The position numbers were made by a program, and so were the translations under genes. A stretch of DNA of 64,000 nucleotides from Streptomyces sp. R41. Lineage in GTDB: Bacteria > Actinomycetota > Actinomycetes > Streptomycetales > Streptomycetaceae. The stretch is from contig NZ_CP163443.1 of NCBI RefSeq assembly GCF_041053055.1, forward strand, positions 8,229,001 to 8,293,000, in the 5' to 3' direction. Below the pieces are notes generated by a model that had not been told where the DNA came from, did no database searches, and saw only the letters and a program-made list of their open reading frames with translations. How positions within the stretch are numbered: position 1 is the stretch's first letter; every line of letters starts with the position of its first letter. Of this stretch, positions 17,045 through 24,923 are shown piece after piece.

Positions 17045-18217
17045 ATGAGACGTGCCTCAACATGGCTCGCCGCCTTGTCGGTCGGGCTGGCCGCCCTCTT
17101 CGCGGCACCATCGGCGCAAGCCGCGGAGTCGGTGGACCACGGACCTTCGCTGTACGTTCCTGAGGCCAACCCGGCGGCGTACCGGCAGGCCCTCGACCTG
17201 GCCCACGGGGGCCAATTCCTCGACGCGGCGGGCGTCTTGGCCATGGCGAACACCCCGCAGGCCGTCTGGTACGGCGACCAGTCCCCGGCCCAGGTGGAGC
17301 GGCTGATCCGCGCAGTCGTGCGGGACGCGGACCGCGCCGACGCGATCCCCGTGCTCGCGCTGTACAACATCCCCGGCCGCGACTGCTCCAACTACTCCGC
17401 GGGTGGCGCAGCCAACACGGCGGAGTACAAGCAGTGGATCGACGCGGTGGCGCGCGGCATAGGAGGCCGCGACGCGATCGTCACCCTCGAGCCCGACGCC
17501 CTCGCGCTGCTGCCGTCCGACTGCGGGCAGGACGACGCGCAGGGCACGAAGACCGCCGCGCGGTACGTCGAGGTCAACTACGCGGTGGACAAGCTGGAGC
17601 CGCCGGCGGGTACGCGGGTGTACCTGGACACCGGCCATCCCGGCTGGCACACCGTCAACTCCATCGTGCCGCGCCTCATCAAGGGCGGCATCGCACACGC
17701 CTCCGGCTTCTACACCAACGCCTCGAACTACAACACCGACGACGCCAACTCCTGGTACGGCAAGCTGATCTCCTCGTGTCTGGCGTACGCCGACGAGGGC
17801 GGCGACGTCGCCGAATGTCCCCACCAGTGGTGGCCGCGGGCCGACGCGCGGGCCTGGCTCGACGCGCATGTGCACACACCCCCGTCCCGGATGAAGCACT
17901 TCGTCACGGACTCCAGCCGTAACGGGCAGGGCCCCTGGACTCCGCCCGCGGGCCAGTACACGGACCCGCAGGACTGGTGCAATCCGCCGAACCGGGGCCT
18001 CGGTGCCCGCCCGACCCTGCGCACCGGTGACCCGTTGCAGGACGCCCGGCTGTGGATCAAGACGCCCGGCGAGTCGGACGGGCTGTGTCTGCGCGGTACG
18101 GCGGGGCCCGAGGATCCTGAACGGGGGATGGTGGACCCGAACGCGGGGGACTGGTTCCCCGAACAGGCCCTGGAGCTCGTCCGGTTCGCCGACCCGCCCA
18201 TTTTCGGCGGACCTTGA
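17045..18217 (+). CDS. Secreted cellulase, GH6 family (endoglucanase or cellobiohydrolase)
   Basis: 390 residues. A Sec signal peptide (about 1-27, ending AQA/AES) is followed by a GH6 catalytic domain. Active-site features are YNIPGRDCSNYSAGG with Asp113, VTLEPDALALL with the likely proton donor Asp151, and TDSSRNGQGPW near the C-terminus. It inverts beta-1,4-glucosidic bonds in cellulose. No carbohydrate-binding module is present, so it may act on soluble or amorphous cellulose. Endo versus exo action cannot be decided from the loops by eye. A CebR box lies 40 bp upstream and a terminator isolates it from xdhC. Confidence 0.93.
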   Translation: MRRASTWLAALSVGLAALFAAPSAQAAESVDHGPSLYVPEANPAAYRQALDLAHGGQFLDAAGVLAMANTPQAVWYGDQSPAQVERLIRAVVRDADRADAIPVLALYNIPGRDCSNYSAGGAANTAEYKQWIDAVARGIGGRDAIVTLEPDALALLPSDCGQDDAQGTKTAARYVEVNYAVDKLEPPAGTRVYLDTGHPGWHTVNSIVPRLIKGGIAHASGFYTNASNYNTDDANSWYGKLISSCLAYADEGGDVAECPHQWWPRADARAWLDAHVHTPPSRMKHFVTDSSRNGQGPWTPPAGQYTDPQDWCNPPNRGLGARPTLRTGDPLQDARLWIKTPGESDGLCLRGTAGPEDPERGMVDPNAGDWFPEQALELVRFADPPIFGGP

Positions 18218-18260
18218 GGGTTCAGGGGCCACGGGAGCCATGGGCCGCGCGTGGATGCGC

Positions 18261-18725
18261 TCACCCCCGGCGCAGCAGTCCGTCCATCGCCCGCCCGAAC
18301 ATCCACCGTGCCGCCCACCCCAGCGGCCGGTCGGCGATCCGGGGCAGCCACCGCACCCTCAGATCCTCCCGCCAGACCACCCGTGAGCCCCCGCCGTCCA
18401 CCGGGTGCACCTCGATCTCGGCCCACCCCGTCACGAAGGTGCCGCGCTTGACCAGCCGGCACCGCCCCGGGCCCCCGTCCTCCGGCGGCCGCCAGGTCAC
18501 GACCTCCATCGGGTCGTCGAACGCCATGGGCCCCATTCCCGACCGTGCCACGAACACCGTGCCCTCCCGGGTCGGCGGGGGCGTGCGCACGGTGACCCTG
18601 GTCAGCGGTACGACGTCCGCGTGCCGGGGCCAGTCGGTGAGGCGACGCCAGCTCTGGTCGACGGGGTGCGGGGATACGCGTTCCAGCAGGAAGAGGACCA
18701 CGGGGGTGATCGTAGGTAATCGCAC
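18261..18725 (-). CDS. SRPBCC/START-like protein (polyketide cyclase/dehydrase family)
   Basis: About 154 residues. The pattern LLERVSPHPVDQSWRRLTDWPRHADVVPLTRV (core SWRRLTDWPRHADVVPL), then MEVVTWRPPE, GWAEIEVHPV and a C-terminal helix (WAARWMFGRAMDGLLRR) is that of a helix-grip fold that binds hydrophobic ligands; the C-terminus fits an oligoketide cyclase/dehydrase-type member. The start is uncertain: GTG at 18725, TTG at 18746 or GTG at 18701 are all possible and none has a clear ribosome-binding site. It converges with the cellulase (43 nt) and diverges from the DUF2278 gene. Ligand unknown. Confidence 0.65.
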   Translation of the reverse strand: MRLPTITPVVLFLLERVSPHPVDQSWRRLTDWPRHADVVPLTRVTVRTPPPTREGTVFVARSGMGPMAFDDPMEVVTWRPPEDGGPGRCRLVKRGTFVTGWAEIEVHPVDGGGSRVVWREDLRVRWLPRIADRPLGWAARWMFGRAMDGLLRRG

Positions 18726-18827
18726 GGGAAGTGAATTCTCACGCAACCGCCCGAAATCGGACGCAGCCGCCCTACCATTCCCTCATGGGGCGAGCAATGC
18801 CGCGGCCCCCAGGGGGAGTTGGTCACC

Positions 18828-19838
18828 ATGCCGCTGAAGGCGTACGGCGTACTGATCACACGGGCGGTCGACACCCGACGAGAGGGATCCGTCGACACCC
18901 CGCACTACCAGATCCATCTGACGGACGATCAAGGGACTCACTACCGTGCCGCGGTGAACGTGATGTCCCAGGAGCGGCCGTCCGAGTTGCTCTATCTCGT
19001 CAACGACGACTTCCAGCACCCGGTCACCACGCACCTGGAGGGCCTGGCCTCCGGCTGGAACACGCTGCCGTCGGGCCCCGGCGGCCCGAACCTCGACTTC
19101 GTACGGGGCAACCTCTTCGATCCGGCGAAGATGCGTCCCCTGCCACCCGACGTGGCGGGTCCCGACAACGACCTGGCCGACCTGCTCGACCACTACGTAC
19201 GGCGCGCGGTGGACGACCCGGCCGCCCGGATGTACGTCTTCGGCGAGCGCTTCGGCCCCGAGCCGACCGTCCGGGACAAGGTCTTCGGCTTTCTGCCCGG
19301 AAACGGCGTGCACGACATCCATATGAACCAGGGCAACAGCGCCCGCTTCCAGGGTGACGACGGGGTCTGGCAGGACGGCGGGCTGCTGATCCACTTCCCG
19401 GCCCAGTCGCGCTGGGTCGGTGTCTTCCTGGCCTTCCAGAGCCAGGCCTGGCACACGGACGACATCACCGGTCACGCGATCGTCCCGCCCGGCGACTCCC
19501 GCCCCGAGCCGGGCGGTCAGCCGGTCCGCGTCGTGGCGGCCCTCGTCAATCCCCGTGGCCCGGCGCCCGAGTCCGAGAACGTCACGCTCATCAACGCCTC
19601 GCCCGACCCGGTCGACCTCACCGGCTGGCGCGTCGCCGACCGGCTCGGCCACACCTGCGCAGTGCCCGCCGGTCGACTCGCCGCCGGTGCCGCCCTGGTG
19701 GTCCCCCTCACGGACGGAGTCCAACTGGGCAACAGCGGCGGCCAGATCACCCTGCTGGGCGCCGACGGCCTGAAGGTGCACGGCGTCTCGTACACCGCGC
19801 AGCAGGCGGCACGCGAGGGCTGGACGGTCGTGTTCTGA
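18828..19838 (+). CDS. DUF2278 protein with C-terminal lamin-tail-like domain
   Basis: 336 residues. The N-terminal part (about 1-220) starts with the conserved PLKAYGVLITRAVD and contains GNGVHDIHMNQGNS, a signature of DUF2278 proteins. The C-terminal part (about 235-336) has the beta-strand pattern VTLINASPDPVDLTGWRVAD and GQITLLGADGLKVHGVSYT, which resembles an Ig-like lamin-tail domain often fused to nucleases or surface proteins. No signal peptide. The ATG at 18828 follows GGGGGAG with 9-10 nt spacing. The conserved His-x-His with Asn could be a metal or active site, but no activity is established for the family to my knowledge. Confidence 0.75.
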   Translation: MPLKAYGVLITRAVDTRREGSVDTPHYQIHLTDDQGTHYRAAVNVMSQERPSELLYLVNDDFQHPVTTHLEGLASGWNTLPSGPGGPNLDFVRGNLFDPAKMRPLPPDVAGPDNDLADLLDHYVRRAVDDPAARMYVFGERFGPEPTVRDKVFGFLPGNGVHDIHMNQGNSARFQGDDGVWQDGGLLIHFPAQSRWVGVFLAFQSQAWHTDDITGHAIVPPGDSRPEPGGQPVRVVAALVNPRGPAPESENVTLINASPDPVDLTGWRVADRLGHTCAVPAGRLAAGAALVVPLTDGVQLGNSGGQITLLGADGLKVHGVSYTAQQAAREGWTVVF

Positions 19839-19927
19839 CGAACCGCTGGGGGAGGCCGGCATGGCCACTGACGGCCGGTACGGCTCGGCGGGTCTCCTGA
19901 TGTACCCCCGCCAGTCCTGACGGCCCG

Positions 19928-20698
19928 TCAAGGCCGGTACACCGTACCGGGCTTGGCCTTCCCCGGCGCCAGCAGCTGCGGCACCGTCACGAACACGTAC
20001 CCCCGCTTCTTCAACGCGTCGATGATCCCGGGCACCGCGGGCACGGTGCCCGGGTAGAGGTCGTGCAGCAGGATGATCCCGTCCCGGGACGACTGCTGCA
20101 GGACGCGCTTCTGGATCAGCTCGGGGTCGCTCGTCCTGTAGTCCTTGGCGGTCACGCTCCACAGGACCTCGGCCAGCCCCAGTTGGCGGCTGATCTTGTG
20201 CACCGTGTCGTCGGTACGCCCCTGCGGCGGCCGCATCAGCGTCGGCTTGTGCCCGGTGAGCCGCTCTATCGCGTCGTTGGGCTTCTGCAGCTCCTCCCGT
20301 ATCTGCTCCGGCGTGATCCGCGTGAGGATCTTGTGGTCCCAGGTGTGGCTGGCCACCTCGTGTCCCTCGTCGGCCATGCGCTTCACCAGCTCGGGGTACT
20401 TCTCGATGTGCCGCTTGCCCAGCAGGAAGAACGTCGCCGGGACCTGCTTCTCCTTGAGGATGTCGAGCAGCCGGGCCGAGTGCTCACTCGGACCGGCGTC
20501 GAAAGTCAGCGCGATGCACTTGGCCTCCCGGCAGTCCACGGTCCCGAACCGTGCCTGCGCGCGGGCGGCGCTCGGCGCGGTGGTGTGGACCGTCGTGCAC
20601 CCCGTCAGCGGCAGGGCCAGCGCGACGACGGCGGAGATCGTCGCCGCCGCACGGAACCTGGTCCCCGGTCTTTTCATCTTCCTGGTCAGTGAAGGCAT
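19928..20698 (-). CDS. Lipoprotein polysaccharide deacetylase (CE4 fold) with altered metal motif
   Basis: 256 residues. A lipobox (PLTGC, Cys34) follows a hydrophobic N-terminus, so a membrane-anchored extracellular lipoprotein is expected. CE4 motifs are present in order: TFDAGP (65-70), HTWDH (118-122), MRPPQG, VLWSVTAKDYR and LLHDLYPGT. The second Asp of the usual TFDDGP, a metal ligand, is Ala here, so metal binding or activity may differ. Likely targets are N-acetyl groups of peptidoglycan or chitin-like glycans. ATG at 20698 or at 20677 (MKRPGT) could start the protein; neither has a good ribosome-binding site. A striking double-dyad operator begins 9 bp upstream. Confidence 0.85.
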   Translation of the reverse strand: MPSLTRKMKRPGTRFRAAATISAVVALALPLTGCTTVHTTAPSAARAQARFGTVDCREAKCIALTFDAGPSEHSARLLDILKEKQVPATFFLLGKRHIEKYPELVKRMADEGHEVASHTWDHKILTRITPEQIREELQKPNDAIERLTGHKPTLMRPPQGRTDDTVHKISRQLGLAEVLWSVTAKDYRTSDPELIQKRVLQQSSRDGIILLHDLYPGTVPAVPGIIDALKKRGYVFVTVPQLLAPGKAKPGTVYRP

Positions 20699-20706
20699 GT
20701 CGAGAC

Positions 20707-20736
20707 TATACATGCGGTGTATACATCGAATGTATA
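20707..20736. promoter_or_regulatory. Double dyad operator TATACA-N5-TGTATA
   Basis: Two 17-bp dyads with perfect 6-bp arms, at 20707-20723 (spacer TGCGG) and 20720-20736 (spacer TCGAA), overlapping by four bases and centred 13 bp apart. Together they form a 34-bp imperfect palindrome (20705-20738). AT-rich in a GC-rich genome and next to the deacetylase start. The layout suggests two adjacent dimers of a TetR-, GntR- or PadR-type regulator; the protein is not identifiable from this window. Confidence 0.7.
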
Positions 20737-20738
20737 GT

Positions 20739-21042
20739 CCCTCGTGGTGCGCGAAATGCCTGCTCCGGGCCGCCGTGTGTCCTGATCGCCGACCGCGGCC
20801 ACGTGCGCCGAGCGGCGGTGAGGCAGGTGAACCACCGGCAAGGCCAGTCCGCGCACGATGTACGAGATCGCCGTAATCGACGGCGGCTTCGCGGGGGCCG
20901 CCGCTCGCGGCCGTACGGCGTGCGAACTGCCCCCGGTCTCCCGGACCGACGACCACAGGTACCCGCCGGGCGAGAACTCCGTGATCCGGAAGCTGATCAC
21001 CGGTTACCGTGCACTCACCGACGCCGGGGAGGCCGTACGTCC
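20739..21042. other. Intergenic between deacetylase operator and AEC transporter
   Basis: 304 bp. A 65-codon frame on the plus strand (20858-21055) begins MYEIAVIDGGFAGAAA, which resembles the Rossmann start of a flavoprotein (VIGGGFAG), but the rest matches nothing and it lacks a ribosome-binding site, so it may be a gene relic or chance. Its last bases overlap the transporter start. Confidence 0.35.
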
Positions 21043-22002
21043 ATGGGGGCACTGACCGCACTGGAGAAACTCGTACCGGTGGTGCTGGCCTTCGGCTGCG
21101 GAGTCCTGCTCGCGCGCCGCAAGGTCGTGCCGGCGGACAGCTCGCGGGCCTTCGCCGACTACGCGTTCCTCTTCGCGGTTCCCTGCTATCTCTTCGGCAA
21201 TATCTACAGCAGCGACCTGGGCGCCCTGTTCGACTGGCGCGCCATCCTGGCGTACGCGACCACGGCGGCTCTCGCGGTGCTGACGGTCGGTGTCCTCGCG
21301 GGCCTGGGCGGCATACGCGATCCCCGGGGAATCGCGCTGCGCATCATGGCCGGGGTCCAGGTGAACACGGCCTATTTCGCCGTACCCGTGTTCATCACGC
21401 TCTTCGGGAACGCGGCCCCGATCTTCCCGGTGCTCCTCTTCCAGGTCTGCGTCCTGACCCTCGTCATCATCTCGATCATGGAACTGGGGCGGCCGGAGCG
21501 CGACGCCACCGCGGGCACGGGCCCCCGGCTGCTGCTGCGCGCCGTCGGGGCCTCCCTCGTCACCCCGGTCGTCCTCGCCTGCAACGCGGGCATCCTGCTC
21601 AATCTGCTGTCGGTGCACGTCCCGAAGGCGGCCCTGGACGGATTCTCGTTCGTCGGCGACAGTGCGTCCCCCGTGGCGCTGTTCGCCCTCGGGCTGCACC
21701 TGGGCGGCAGCGGACTCTCCGTCCGGGACACCACCCGGGAGGAGATCGGGCTCATCGCCTTCAAGTGCCTGGTCTTCCCCCTGATGACCTGGGCGGTCTG
21801 CGCCACCGTCTTCGGAGTCGACGGCGACTGGCTGAAGTACCTCGTGCTCATCGCCGCGATGCCGGCCCCGCAGAACCTGTTCATCTTCGCCCAGCGCTAC
21901 GACGTCGGGGTCGACATGTCGGCGTCACTCGTGATCAAGAGCTCGGTCGCGGCCCTGTTCCTGCTTCCCCTGTGGATGCAGTGGGCGGTACACGTCGGCT
22001 GA
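21043..22002 (+). CDS. AEC-family (auxin efflux carrier-like) permease
   Basis: 319 residues, about ten hydrophobic helices in the two five-helix bundles typical of the AEC family, each crossing with polar breaks (FLFAVPCYLFGNIY in the first half, IAAMPAPQNLFIFAQRY in the second). Bacterial members usually move dicarboxylates such as malate or malonate, or amino-acid-like anions; the substrate is not visible. The ATG at 21043 follows GGGGAGG at a spacing of 10. It stands alone, convergent with the arabinan operon. Confidence 0.85.
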   Translation: MGALTALEKLVPVVLAFGCGVLLARRKVVPADSSRAFADYAFLFAVPCYLFGNIYSSDLGALFDWRAILAYATTAALAVLTVGVLAGLGGIRDPRGIALRIMAGVQVNTAYFAVPVFITLFGNAAPIFPVLLFQVCVLTLVIISIMELGRPERDATAGTGPRLLLRAVGASLVTPVVLACNAGILLNLLSVHVPKAALDGFSFVGDSASPVALFALGLHLGGSGLSVRDTTREEIGLIAFKCLVFPLMTWAVCATVFGVDGDWLKYLVLIAAMPAPQNLFIFAQRYDVGVDMSASLVIKSSVAALFLLPLWMQWAVHVG

Positions 22003-22069
22003 GCCCCCAACCCACGCCCGGCAGGTGACGGGGGAGCCCCTGCGGGCCTGGTGAGTCCGCCTGTCGGCG

Positions 22070-24874
22070 TCAGGACGCGTACGAGGCGTTCCGTGCCGTC
22101 TCCACCACCTTCTCGCCGTCGGCCGTGCCGAGCAGGCCCGCGGACACCCAGGCGTCCACCGTGGCCCGCACCCGTGAGACCAGCGCGCCCTTGCCGCGGA
22201 ACGGAGCCCCGGCCCAGATCTCGTCGAGGAGGGTGGTGCCGTCGGCCCTGGCCGGATTGGCGACGCCGGAGTCGGTGCCGCCGAAGACCACCAGCGGCTC
22301 GGCCCGCCGGACGTAGGCGTGCGTGGGGTCCTCGGTCCCCTCGAAGAAGGGCGCGAACTCGGTGCCGTCGAGCGTGTAGTGGAGCGGCTTGCCCGTCACG
22401 GGGGTGAGCGTGGGCAGCAGATCGCCGGAGAGAGCCGCGTTGCGGTAGAGCCCGAACGGGAGATAGCTCGTGCTCGCGTCGCGGGCGACCAAGTTGACCG
22501 GCCCGTAGAACAGGGTCTGTACGGACGGATCGTCGAGGGCCTTCTCCACCCGCAGCCGGAACGGCACGGCGACCCGCACGACGTCACCGCGACGCCAGGA
22601 CCGGGAGACGGCGAAGTAGCGGCCGGCGACCGGAGTGCCGCTCACCGCCTTGCCGTTGACCGTCACCCGGAAGCCGCTGGTCGCCCATGGCGGCACCCGC
22701 AGCCGCAGCTCGAAGGCCGCACTGCCGCCCCCGATGGTGAGCGTGGAACCCTGCTCCCTGGGATAGTCGGTGGTCTGCGTGACGGTGACGCCCTTCTCGG
22801 CCCAGGTCAGCCTGGTCGGGCTGTACAGATTGACGTACAGCGCGCTCCCGTCCGCCGCCTTGAAGTACACCGAGTCCTGGTACTTGGTGGCGCTCTCCAT
22901 GCCCGTGCCCTCGCAGCAGGTGGTTCCCTGCTTGGGCGTGTAGTCACGGACATGGCCGGGCGTCAGGCCGATGAAGTAGGTGACGAGCGGTTTCTCGGCG
23001 TCGGCCTTGTCCTGCTTCGAGCCGAGCACCTGGTTGTACAGGGCCCGCTCGTAGTAGTCCATGTACTTCGGGTCCCGCGTGTGGAAGAACAGCATCCGGC
23101 TGAGCTTGAGCATGTTGTACGCGCAGCAGGTCTCGGCGTCGGTGGCACTGATCGTCCCGGCGATGACGCCGCGGGCCTTCCAGAACTCACCGGTGCTGGT
23201 GCCGCCGATCCCGTACATGCGCACGGGGACGACCATGTCCCAGAAGTTCCGCGCGGCGCTCAAGTACCGCTGCTCGCCCGTCGCGTCGTACAGCCGCAGC
23301 AACCCGGTGAAGATGGGAATGTGCTGGTTGGCGTGCAGCCCGTCGAGGGTGTCGGTGTTCGCGGCGCACGCGTCGATGAGCTTGTCCAGGTCGAACAGCC
23401 GGGCCAGCGCGAGATGTTCGGCCTTGCCGGTGAGGGCGTGCAGATCGCAGATCGCCTCGACGATGCCGCCGAACTCGCCGCTGGAGAAGATGCCCCACAT
23501 CCGCTGCAGGGTGGCGTCGGGCAGCTTCGACAGCCGGGAGTACATCCAGTCGCACATCCCGGACGCGAGGTCGAGCGCCCGCGCGTCGTCGGTGTACAGG
23601 TACGCGTCCAGCAGCCCGCGCAGGATCTTGTGCGCGGTGTAGTACGGCGCCCACACCTTGGTGTAGTCGCCGCTCGTCATCGACTCCAGCAGGATGAACT
23701 GCGTCTCCGGGTAGGCCGCGAGGAACCCGGGATGGCTCGGCCCGCCCCAGGTGCGGCGCAGGGTGGCGTCCAGGCCGCGCCCGGAGGTGTCCGCGAAGGT
23801 GCCACCGGTCGTCTCGTCGAAGGCGTACGAGGCCAGGTCGCCCCGGCCGGTGGACGCGTCGGCGGCCCGGCTGCTTTGCAACGCGGTGATCTCGTCGGCG
23901 GTCAGCGCCCGCGACCACACGTTGAACTCGTCGAACGCCCCGGCGAACACCGGGTCGCTGGAGTAGTTCGAGCGGCCGAGCCAGTTGTTCTTCAGGGTGC
24001 CCAGGTCCGCCGGGGTCAGGTTCATCGCCGTGTTCCGGGCCACGGCGTCGCCGTTGACGTAGAGGGTGCCGGTGCCGCCCGCGATCGTCACCGCCAGATG
24101 ACTCCACTCGTTCAGCGGCAGCGCCGCGGTGCCGTCGAGGCCCTGCTCGCCGGCCGGCCCGCCGGTCGTGATGGCGAAGCGCGGGACTCCGCTCGCGTTG
24201 CGGGCGGCGAGATAGAGATAGCGGGTCGTGTCGTCGCCGAAGTCGAAGACCCGGCTCCAGTCGGCGTCATGGGTCGGTTTCACCCAGGCCGACAGGGTGA
24301 TCGCCGAGGCACCGCCGAGCACACCGGCCGGCAGGTCGACGTACTGGTAGGAGCCCCGGACATTCTCCGCAGCCGTCCCGAACCGGCCCGCCACGCTCAG
24401 CACCGCCGGATCGTGCCGCAGCGCCTCGCGCACCTCGGTCAGTGCCCCCACGATGGAGCCGATCCTGTCGGCGTACGCCTGCTCGCCCGTGCCGCCGTAG
24501 GCCTGGGAGAGCATGGTCAGGAAGTGACCGGTGTAATGCCCGCGGAGGTTGCCGTTCGCCTCGCCGTCGAGGCCCTCCCAGCCGCCGGGGGCGACCGCGC
24601 CGAGCGTGGAGAGCCCGGCGCACGCGCGGAAGACCTGGAGCAGCCGGTTCACGTCGTAGCCGCGGCCGTGGTCGAGCATCAGCGCGCGCTTGGTGGCGAA
24701 CAGGCCCTCGCCGAGCGCCACTTCCCTGAGCTGGAACGGCCGGAGCGTCCAGGCGGACGGCGCCGGGAGCGTGGCCGCGGCGGCGCGGCCACCGGCGGCG
24801 TACGCGAGTCCTGGTGCCCCCGCGGCGAGTATCGCGGTCTGCAGCACGGCACGTCGGGACAGGGGCGGTGTCAT
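22070..24874 (-). CDS. GH127 beta-L-arabinofuranosidase-type protein with inserted LamG domain, Tat-exported
   Basis: 934 residues. A twin-arginine signal (SRRAVLQTAILAAGA, about 6-20) is followed by the GH127 (DUF1680) barrel. Catalytic and metal residues fit the family: Glu581-x-Cys583 in DAETCCAYNMLKLSR and the pair Cys653-Cys654 in TTCCEGTGMES. In GH127 these residues bind zinc, and one of the cysteines is the nucleophile. A LamG/concanavalin-like domain (about 175-335, with SAITLSAWVKP, WSHLAVTIAGGTGTLYVNG and DEFNVWSRALTADEI) is inserted between the start of the barrel (about 45-160) and its continuation at GFLAAYPETQF. Last gene of the arabinan operon, 49 nt after the preceding stop. 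Confidence 0.9.
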   Translation of the reverse strand: MTPPLSRRAVLQTAILAAGAPGLAYAAGGRAAAATLPAPSAWTLRPFQLREVALGEGLFATKRALMLDHGRGYDVNRLLQVFRACAGLSTLGAVAPGGWEGLDGEANGNLRGHYTGHFLTMLSQAYGGTGEQAYADRIGSIVGALTEVREALRHDPAVLSVAGRFGTAAENVRGSYQYVDLPAGVLGGASAITLSAWVKPTHDADWSRVFDFGDDTTRYLYLAARNASGVPRFAITTGGPAGEQGLDGTAALPLNEWSHLAVTIAGGTGTLYVNGDAVARNTAMNLTPADLGTLKNNWLGRSNYSSDPVFAGAFDEFNVWSRALTADEITALQSSRAADASTGRGDLASYAFDETTGGTFADTSGRGLDATLRRTWGGPSHPGFLAAYPETQFILLESMTSGDYTKVWAPYYTAHKILRGLLDAYLYTDDARALDLASGMCDWMYSRLSKLPDATLQRMWGIFSSGEFGGIVEAICDLHALTGKAEHLALARLFDLDKLIDACAANTDTLDGLHANQHIPIFTGLLRLYDATGEQRYLSAARNFWDMVVPVRMYGIGGTSTGEFWKARGVIAGTISATDAETCCAYNMLKLSRMLFFHTRDPKYMDYYERALYNQVLGSKQDKADAEKPLVTYFIGLTPGHVRDYTPKQGTTCCEGTGMESATKYQDSVYFKAADGSALYVNLYSPTRLTWAEKGVTVTQTTDYPREQGSTLTIGGGSAAFELRLRVPPWATSGFRVTVNGKAVSGTPVAGRYFAVSRSWRRGDVVRVAVPFRLRVEKALDDPSVQTLFYGPVNLVARDASTSYLPFGLYRNAALSGDLLPTLTPVTGKPLHYTLDGTEFAPFFEGTEDPTHAYVRRAEPLVVFGGTDSGVANPARADGTTLLDEIWAGAPFRGKGALVSRVRATVDAWVSAGLLGTADGEKVVETARNASYAS

Positions 24875-24923
24875 GGTGAGCGTTCCTCGTCTTGTGGGGA
24901 GGGGCAAGATACTCGGCGGCGGA

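Noticed and set aside
20858..21055. 65-codon frame starting with a Rossmann-like MYEIAVIDGGFAGAAA
   Set aside because: No ribosome-binding site, similarity ends after 16 residues, and it overlaps the AEC transporter start; kept only as a note in the intergenic entry.
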